A DNA stretch of 64,000 bases from Medicago truncatula. Taxonomy: Eukaryota; Streptophyta; Magnoliopsida; Fabales; Fabaceae. Location of the stretch: positions 42,493,832 through 42,557,831 of the forward strand of contig NC_053046.1 of assembly GCF_003473485.1 (NCBI RefSeq), read 5' to 3'. Shown one piece after another: positions 56,317 through 64,000 of this stretch (positions are counted from its first letter, which is position 1; the number at the start of each line of letters is the position of its first letter). The notes beneath the pieces are model-generated. The model was not told the DNA's origin. It made no database searches and saw only the letters and a program-made list of their open reading frames with translations. The position numbers and the translations under genes were made by a program.

Positions 56317-57249
56317 TTTTACCCTATACCCCAACAACAATACTTATGCCCCTACAAACCAACAAAAATACAAATTGTAACCCTTTTCAAAATCACACCC
56401 ATCCACCCCATCAAGTTTTTTGAAAATCTATCAATTTTTATGAAAATCCAATACACTTGACAAGTTTCTTCAAATTATCTACCATACCGGAAAATTTGAT
56501 CAAGTATTTTTAATTAAATAGACTTAACAATCTGAAATCAACTTGGTTCTTTTTAAGCATATTCTTGGTTATTGAATTGATTATCCTTCATTGAACTAAA
56601 TAAATAAAATCTCGATAGTTGTTTATTATGCCCATAACCCTCTAAACCCTTCTTTCACTTTATGCAAAATGTTCATGTTCATAGTTTATGATCCACAACA
56701 ACATAACCTTCAATAATCCCTCACCCTCTATATATAATCTCACACCATCCCCATTTTCTCATCACATGAAAATCATCGAAACATCATCAAACAAAAATCA
56801 ATACATCTACAAGCAACAACACTTCACTAGATGGGATGAAGAAGACAAAAATGGTCCAATGACAAAAACCATAACGCCTTCGATTCGACCGCTGATTTCC
56901 AGATCTAAGGGAAAGAGATGAAGAATAACAAATTGTTTCCATGAGATTGAAAATAACAAAAAAGGATAAGACCAATGAATCATCGTCCATTGTGGTTTTG
57001 GTGGGAGAAGAGAAAGAAAGAAGATTTTGTAGAAAGGGGTTAAAAATAACAAAAAAGGCTACGACGAGGATCCTTGTTTTTGTTGATCTCTAATTTACGC
57101 TAAAATTCCAGAAAACTTGTGTGCTACTTTCGATGTTAAGAAAACTTGATAGGATGAATGTTTGAAAGGTGTAATTTTAAAATGGTTAAAATTAGTATTT
57201 TTGATGGTTTGTAGAGGTAGGGGTATAATTGTTGGGGTGCATGGTAAAA
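56317..57249. mobile_element. Mutator-like non-autonomous element, 933 bp
   Basis: The left end (TTTTACCCTATACCCCAACA, then TATGCCCCTACAAACC) and the inverse of the right end (GGTTTGTAGAGGTAGGGGTA, then TTGTTGGGGTGCATGGTAAAA) match over about 80 bases. The core has only short frames. Confidence 0.75.
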
Positions 57250-57259
57250 CAAATATCCC

Positions 57260-57674
57260 CCTTAACTCAGGCAGGTTATAAACCCAATGTGAGTTAACTC
57301 AGGCTAGCATTATTTTTCATATTCACAATGTTTTTACATATCCACGTGCAAATATACCAGGCAATGGTGATGAATGAATCCTAGTTCTACTTCTAATTGA
57401 ATATACCAAACACAATGAATTCTTTTGAACCATCATATGTAGGCCACGTGGATCTTCTTAATTCCATACCTTGAATTGAAAAAAAAAAAAAAAAAAGGGG
57501 AATAGTAACTACATCTATTTCTTTAAGAACAATGACTTTGTATGTACAATAACTGATAAGCATTAGAAGTAGCATAACCATTGAAACACCGTCAAGTTTT
57601 AGATACCACAAAAGATCAAAACAGACTAGCGTGAGTTAACTCACGTTGGGTTTAAAACTGTGCGAGTTAACTCA
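57260..57674. mobile_element. MITE with GAGTTAACTC-rich inverted ends
   Basis: TATAAACCCAATGTGAGTTA on the left is matched by the inverse TAACTCACGTTGGGTTTAAA on the right. A poly(A) run lies inside at 57480. Confidence 0.7.
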
Positions 57675-58294
57675 TACAACGTGATTTAAGTCATGTGTGT
57701 AAATTTAAGACATGTTTGATTTATATGTGTGTTAGTTAACTAACGCATGGATATTTTCAGCATGACTGCTGCAAGGCGCGAATGTTTTTGTGCAGGAGAA
57801 GAGCATAAATCAAAACTTCTTCATCATCAATTCTCGAACAACCAAGTAGGCCCAAACTCCTACCAGCACATAATTATATAGCCCCCCACCCCACCCCACA
57901 TGCTCTCAACGTTCATCCCCACATTTCTTAATAAAATATCACTAAATACCTCTTTTAATGTGTATCCAAAGTTATTGTCATATTTATTAAAATCTAATTT
58001 TCCTTTCCTTCAGAAAAAAATCTAATTTTCCTCACGAAGAAGTTAGACATTTTTGTTCAAAAGGCTCTTCAATCTAACCGTTTAAGATGGGTTGAGTGTT
58101 GGGTAGGATAAGATAGTGTTGTTGTTCGGCCCTCAATCACAAATATAAAAGATTTAAGCACATACATAAACATACATCTCAATTAAACATATATTATTTG
58201 ATTTATTTTTCTTTTATATTTTTTCACTTATGTATATGACCAAATCAAAATGATTTTTTTGAAAAATCAAAATGATTTAGATATGATCAAATAA
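57675..58294. other. Intergenic, no gene seen
   Basis: AT-rich DNA with a short CACCCCACCCCAC run near 57885. Nothing recognised. Confidence 0.35.
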
Positions 58295-58878
58295 AGGCAA
58301 AATTACTTCAAGAGTCTTTCCTCTTATTTATTTGTAATAATTAAATCTTTGATTTTTATTTTTGTCCCACTCAAATTCTTTATCTTATAAATTTGTAACA
58401 ATGAAATCTTTTATGTTATTTTTTGTTTTATTCAAATCCTTTATCTGTTAAAATGTGTACAAGTTCGTGCTCTTTTTTTTTGTTTATTAAAGAAAAGGCG
58501 TTGAGGTGGTTGCCATGTATGATTATTAGTAATAGATTTTATTATATATAATTTTTATCATAAAAAAAAAAAAAAAACTAATATTCATCTTCTTCTTCAC
58601 ATGTTTATCGTCTTTATCATCATCGTCATATTTTTTATCAAACCCTAAAAATTCAAATCAAAACACCAAGTTTTAGTGTCTCAAATCAAAACTTAGAAAA
58701 CACTAACCTAATAATCATATGTGGCTAACCTAATTAATGTTTCTTTAATGAAATGAAAAGAGAATTAACTTGCATACATTTCAAGAGATAAAGGATTTAA
58801 ATGGACAAGAAAAGATAAAAGACTCATCTGTCTGGTACTAATAAACAAAATAAATGACTCCTGGGATAATTTTACCTC
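58295..58878. mobile_element. Non-autonomous DNA transposon with about 100-bp inverted ends
   Basis: The left end (GGCAAAATTACTTCAAGAGTC) is matched by the inverse of the right end (GACTCCTGGGATAATTTTACC). Parts of the end sequence occur again inside (TTCAAATCCTTTATCTGTTA near 58430). Non-coding. Confidence 0.7.
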
Positions 58879-60361
58879 AAATAAATCTTAGTTTGTGCGC
58901 AGTGCCAATGATCAAGGAAAACAATTTACTACCTACGATAAGTTGCGATAAGTTGTTGAGTATATTGTGATCCATCTTTTGAACAATTTCATTTTTTTTT
59001 TTTGAAACAGAACAATTTCATATTATTAAGATCCTAAGAATAACAAATGTGACATATATTTTTTATAATAAAAAAGGAGATGTGACCAAGTGGCACTAGC
59101 TAACCCAAGGCTCGATCCTGGATTAAATAGCTCTTCCTAGAGCCAAAGGTTCAATGAGGCGTGTAAGTTCAACTATAATGATCTATGATAGGCCCATTAG
59201 AATAGTGTAAGTCCAAGTTATATTAGATGATGAGTCATGCTCTTTAGAAGGATCTAGAGAAATCTTTTGTGATGAATCATTAGAATATCAAGGCTATAAA
59301 GAAGTGATTGATGATTGTAATCATTATGAAATGAATGAATGAAGAATTTAGTTTCTTATATTAGTCTTAGTCATAGCTTATTCTCTCTTTTAGTACAATT
59401 TCTCTTTCATTAATGAACAATCCAAAGGTTGTCCATAACATCAATCATTAACGAATTCATTTGAATTGATCTTGCGATGTTGACTTGAGATCTTGGACTG
59501 TATTTATATTAAAGTCTCAGGTTTAAATTTTTTTTTATGTGTCAATTCTAGTGCACTAGTTTGACTTATTGAAAAAGAAAAAAAATCAACCACGAACCAC
59601 CAACATCGATGAAGAGTTGCGAAATAGATAATAAGGTGCTCAAAGTCAATTCAATCCCTCCAAATGATCAAATGATTTCCCAGCCCTTGTATGAGTAGGG
59701 GCAAACGCCTCACTATTTACGCCTATGTGGCACATTCATCAATTTGATATACTAATTATAATTTATTGTAAAAACATATACGGGACAATAGCTTTAATAA
59801 CACATTTTTTTTGAGAGGTTTGATATAACAAGTTTATCAACTATATATTTAAGAAAACAACTTACAAACCAAACAATTTGGCTTAAATGATTAGTGAACG
59901 CCATTGATGACGAATTGTTCAAGATAAACTCAATCAATGTTGAATTGTTCAAGCGAACTTAAGTTCGATTCCTTAGTGGAACAATTATTCGTTAGATTTT
60001 ACTTAACTCTCAACCAAACTCTAATTGCCACGGCCTTTTTCTTTTTCCCTGAAAATTGAAAAATTAACATAAACAAAACAACATACAAAAGAAAATCCGA
60101 AATTATCCTATTAGTTGGACTTATAATTGAAAATTGAAAAAAATAGTAATTAATATAACAATGAAAATTGAAAATGGCAATTTTTATGAGACAATTTTTT
60201 TTATGTAAAAACGACAATTATTATGAAATAGAGAGTAATAGTATTATAGTACTTAATTAACATTTGTGCATTTTCTTGTAAAGGCAGACGATCATCATCT
60301 GAGTCTTTTGCACAAATATCTTCATCTAAAAATTCTGTTCCTCCTAGATTAAGCCTCCATT
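58879..60361. other. Intergenic; includes 5' flank of the P450 at 60362
   Basis: About 59645-59870 repeats 48290-48490. About 60118-60250 repeats 52130-52265 before the pseudogene at 53201. The leader AGTCTTTTGCACAAATATC (60302-60320) is shared with the array promoters. No gene. Confidence 0.5.
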
Positions 60362-62074
60362 ATGGAGCTTCATAACCTTTTTACTAATATCACCTTCATT
60401 TTCTCCTTTCTCTTCCTCTTAGTGCTATTCAAAGTTGTTAAAACATTGAGCGCTAACAACTCCATTGTCAATTTACCACCTGGACCATGGACAATGCCCC
60501 TCATAGGAAACATACATCAGATTATAACGAGTTCATTGCCCCATCACCACCTCAAAAAATTGGCAGAGGAATATGGACCCTTAATGCACCTAAAGTTAGG
60601 TGAGGTACCTTACATAATAGTTAGTTCACCAGAAATTGCCAAAGAGATTATGAAAACACATGATATCAACTTCTGTGATAGGCCAAAACTTCTTTTGTCT
60701 ACAATATTTAGTTACAATGCTACTGATATTGCCTTCTCTACACATGGAGAAAATTGGAGGCAATTACGAAAAATATGTGTTGAAGAGCTATTAAGTGCAA
60801 AACGTGTCGAATCATTTAGGTCCATTAGAGAAGAAGAGGTGTCAAATCTTGTTAAATCAATAACTGCAAGTGAAGGATCGGTTGTTAATCTCACTCAAAT
60901 GATTCTCTCATTAACAATTGGGATGACAGCGCGGGCAGCATTTGGAAAAAAGAATAAACACCAAGAAGTGTTTAAATCAGCAATGAAGGAAATATTTAAG
61001 CTATTGGGAGGATTTTCTTTTGCAGATTTGTATCCTTCTATTAAAATTCTTCAAATGTTAAGTTGGCCAAGGAAAAAACTTGAAAAACTTCATAGAGAGA
61101 CTGATATGATATTGCAAGAGATCATCGATGATCACAAAAGTAGTCACAAGAAAGCTAGGAAGAATGATGATCTAGTAGATGTTCTTCTCAAGATTCAACG
61201 TGTAAATCACTCACAACATCCCTTGACCGACGACAATATAAAATCGGTCATCCAGGTTAGTCAACAAATCGAATATGTTAACACATTTATTTTCACAATT
61301 TAAAGGATAGTTCATAATTTTTCATTTGTTTAAAAGTAAAATTTCCAGTATAGTAATTTGGAGGGAACATCAAATTAATAATTTTTTTTTTTTGTTGAGT
61401 TTGTATAGAAGAAATTCATTTTGGTTTGATATTAGACAAGGCTACCGTTAATCCATTTGCAGGACATGTTTGTTGGTGGCACTCAATCATCTTCTGAAGC
61501 TGTGTTATGGACGATGTCTGAGATGGTAAAGAATCCGATGGTAATGGAAGCAGCACAAGTTGAGGTAAGAAGAGTGTTTGATAAAAAGGGATATGTGAAT
61601 GAGACAGAGTTGCACCAATTGATATACTTAAAATCCGTCATCAAAGAAACAATGAGGTTGCATCCTTCTATACCATTATTGATTCCAAGAGAAAGTACGA
61701 AGCCATGCCAAATAAATAGATATGATATCCCAGCTAAGACAAGGGTCATTGTTAATGCTTGGGCTATTGGAAGAGATCCGAGGTATTGGGTTGATGCCAA
61801 GAGTTTTAAGCCTGAGAGATTTCTTAATAGCCGAATTGATTTCAAAGGCACAGACTTTGAATACATACCATTTGGTGCTGGAAGGAGGATGTGTCTGGGT
61901 ATTGCATTTGCCTTACCCAACATAGAGCTACCTTTAGCTCAGTTACTTTACCATTTTGATTGGAAGCTTCCAAATGGAATGAAGAATGAAGAATTAGATA
62001 TGACGGAGTCATTTGGGCTTGCAGTAGGAAGAAAACATGACTTATGCTTGATTCCTTTCATTCGTCGTCCTTGA
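60362..62074 (+). CDS. Cytochrome P450, CYP71D10-like, with altered I-helix motif
   Basis: Exons are 60362-61255 and 61463-62074 with a 207-bp intron; 501 residues. Start [12 protein letters not shown], anchor about 10-27, LPPGPW 38-43, K-helix ETMR, PERF and heme loop [10 protein letters not shown] with C442 are all present, and the frame is unbroken. The I-helix reads GGTQSS (303-308), where the other intact copies read AGTETS or AGSETS. The conserved acid and threonine that deliver protons to bound oxygen are thus Q306 and S307. Either the enzyme works with a changed mechanism or substrate range, or it is losing activity. It is otherwise an ER-type mono-oxygenase of the 53/60 kb subgroup, and its substrate is unknown. 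Confidence 0.92.
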
Positions 62075-63767
62075 TATATGTTTGCCTAAGCATATATGTT
62101 AACAAATGTTCAATTTCCTGATTTGGAGAATGGTTTTGATAAAAGTAGCAAATAAGATTCATATCTCCCAATAATGTTTGTTGTTGGTAATAATCGATGT
62201 AATTAAAAAGCTTTATTGAATGTTGTTGGAATGAAAATTAAGGAAAGGAATCGCACATGATCAGCAACAACTTTAATTTGAGCAAAATTTTGTGGAAATG
62301 ACAGAAAACACTGCTATGGATTAAGCAGAGAAGAGAATCAATGAGCTTGGTTACAAGCAAGAACTAAGAAGAGAAATGGTTTTTGTTCTATTGCCACCTT
62401 GATATAAATTTTCTCAAACTTAAATAACTTTTTTTCTTCTTCAAATTTAATTTGTTACATTTTTCCATTTATCATGAAGACTATGTTCAAAACTCTCGCG
62501 ATAGCATTTTCAACAATGACACTTTTCACGGAAATGGTTCTAGCCTTCAATATTCAAGTCTGCAACTCTTATTTGGGATGGCTAGTTGTGTTTTTTCTTC
62601 ACTTAGTTTGTTGGGATTGCAATGGCTTAGATGAGCAACTCTTCTGTCGGCACAACTCTAACTGAAAAATATTTCGACACAATTAGATTAAATGGAAAAA
62701 TTACAAGAGAATAAAATCAAATGATGTTGATTGATATGATTAAATTATTGTGTTAAATAACTCTAAAGTACAATTTTCATATGTATTGCTAACCATTAAT
62801 TGGTCCGACGTGGTCCAAACTCAGCCATTCTTATTCAAATCCCGTTTCCTCACTAAATCTACGTACACTTTATTCAAAGCCATCTCTTTCATCCATAATC
62901 TAACGGTGCAAGATGGATTGAGTGTGCGGTTAGATGAGATAATCTTACCGTGGTCCCCCTAATATAGACCCATGCCAACCTTTGAATCAATATCCAAATA
63001 TATTAAACTGCATACTTAAAACACATCAACTTACCGGTATCAAATACATACAAGATACGGATGTTTTATAGATATTTGTGGATATGGATCCATGATGTAT
63101 TAAAATTAATTGTTTTTATTTTATATTTAAAAAATATTTTATCGAATATTTATAGATACTCTATAGATATACAAGATATCTATAAAATATTTTACAAATA
63201 CATATCCTAGAAAAGATGAAAGGTAAAAAAGTGAGACAATCTTGTGAAAATTCAGCGAAATGTACGTTATTCAATTTTAGATATGCATCGGTGTAAATGT
63301 TTCTTGATGAACCACTAAAAATTATACTTTTTGTGAGTGAAAGTAATGAGAGATTAAAAGAGATTCAGTTAATCAACATTAAATAAAATTTAAGTTGAGT
63401 TCTTTTATAAATGTTTATGTTGATATACTAATAAATAAATGAAAATATAATACGATTTATACGAAAATTTTACATTTTTTTTTATTTTGATCATATGTAT
63501 AATTTTCAAAAATAAATTAACTTTTATAATAAGAAAATAATGAAGAGTGATTAATGCTTATTTTCTTCAACTATTTTACAAGCATGTGAGTTTCGCATAA
63601 AAATCTTGTTACCGTATCGTATCTTAAATTTAAAAAATTTATGTACCAATATACTTATATGGTATCATATCCGCATATTCGGACGTCATAGATAGAAACC
63701 CAAAAAAAACTATATAATAAAACTAAACCTAAAGTAACAACCCACACTCCAAGATTGAGCAACAACT
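62075..63767. other. Intergenic between two P450s
   Basis: An ATG at 62474 opens 63 codons starting MKTMFKTLAIAFSTMTLFTE, which looks like a signal peptide ending near residue 24, but the rest matches nothing I know. It may be a relic of a small secreted or arabinogalactan-type protein. Otherwise AT-rich. Confidence 0.35.
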
Positions 63768-64000
63768 ATGGAGCTTGACAACCTTTATTCTAATATTACA
63801 TTCATTTCCTCCTTTCTCTTCATCTTTTTGCTACTCAAAATAGTCAAGAGATGGAGGTGTAACTATTCCACCATCAATTTACCACCAGGGCCATGGACAC
63901 TGCCCCTCACAGGAAATATACATCAAATTATTAGTAGCTCACTGCCCCATCATTGCTTCAAAAATTTGGCAAAGAAATATGGACCCTTAATGCATCTAAA
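63768..64000 (+). CDS. CYP71D-type cytochrome P450, 5' end only (cut by window edge)
   Basis: The start ATG at 63768 opens 77 codons to the window end: MELDNLYSNITFISSFLFIF, then KIVKRWRCNYSTINLPPGPW and [16 protein letters not shown]. The membrane anchor and proline hinge are as in the other copies, and no break is seen. It is the next array member on the + strand. Its later part is outside the window. Confidence 0.88.
   Translation, partial: MELDNLYSNITFISSFLFIFLLLKIVKRWRCNYSTINLPPGPWTLPLTGNIHQIISSSLPHHCFKNLAKKYGPLMHL

Overview
This window looks like nuclear DNA of a legume, most likely Medicago or a close relative. It is AT-rich. The genes have GT-AG introns. There are many small non-autonomous DNA transposons, tRNA-type SINEs and LTR fossils. 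The P450 proteins resemble what I recall of soybean CYP71D10. The species call is an inference; no marker here fixes it.

The window is dominated by a tandem array of cytochrome P450 genes of the CYP71D type, all on the + strand. Six copies look whole: 10206-11925, 18274-19988, 22172-23965, 26185-27898, 31113-32704 and 60362-62074. Each has two exons, a conserved phase-0 intron and 501-502 codons. Two more run off the window edges (1-238 and 63768-64000). Three are large pseudogenes (about 5100-6173, 16255-16975 and 53201-54499), and several short 3' relics lie between. By promoter type the copies fall into three groups: 5.1/10.2/16.2 kb; 18-31 kb; and 53/60 kb. A CYP82-type pseudogene (34475-36764) carries a small nested LTR fossil.

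Two terpene synthase loci of the sesquiterpene (TPS-a) type lie inside the array on the - strand. One is a three-exon remnant (12374-13283). The other has all seven exons (43868-47416) but carries a 2-bp shift in exon 2. Terpene synthases beside CYP71D genes suggest a terpene-modifying cluster. Both synthases here look damaged, so a working partner may lie outside the window.

Two housekeeping-type chloroplast genes sit in the middle: a small protein with a DnaJ-type zinc finger (37550-38620, -) and an mTERF-family gene, probably MTERF9 (39533-42179, +). Copies of the last exon of the zinc-finger gene lie behind two CYP71D genes. This suggests that the array grew by duplicating a block in which a P450 and this gene stood tail to tail.

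The rest is intergenic DNA rich in MITEs. Several can be dated relative to the gene duplications because the matching paralogue keeps the empty site. The most unusual coding observation is the P450 at 60362-62074, whose oxygen-activating I-helix motif reads GGTQSS instead of AGTETS.
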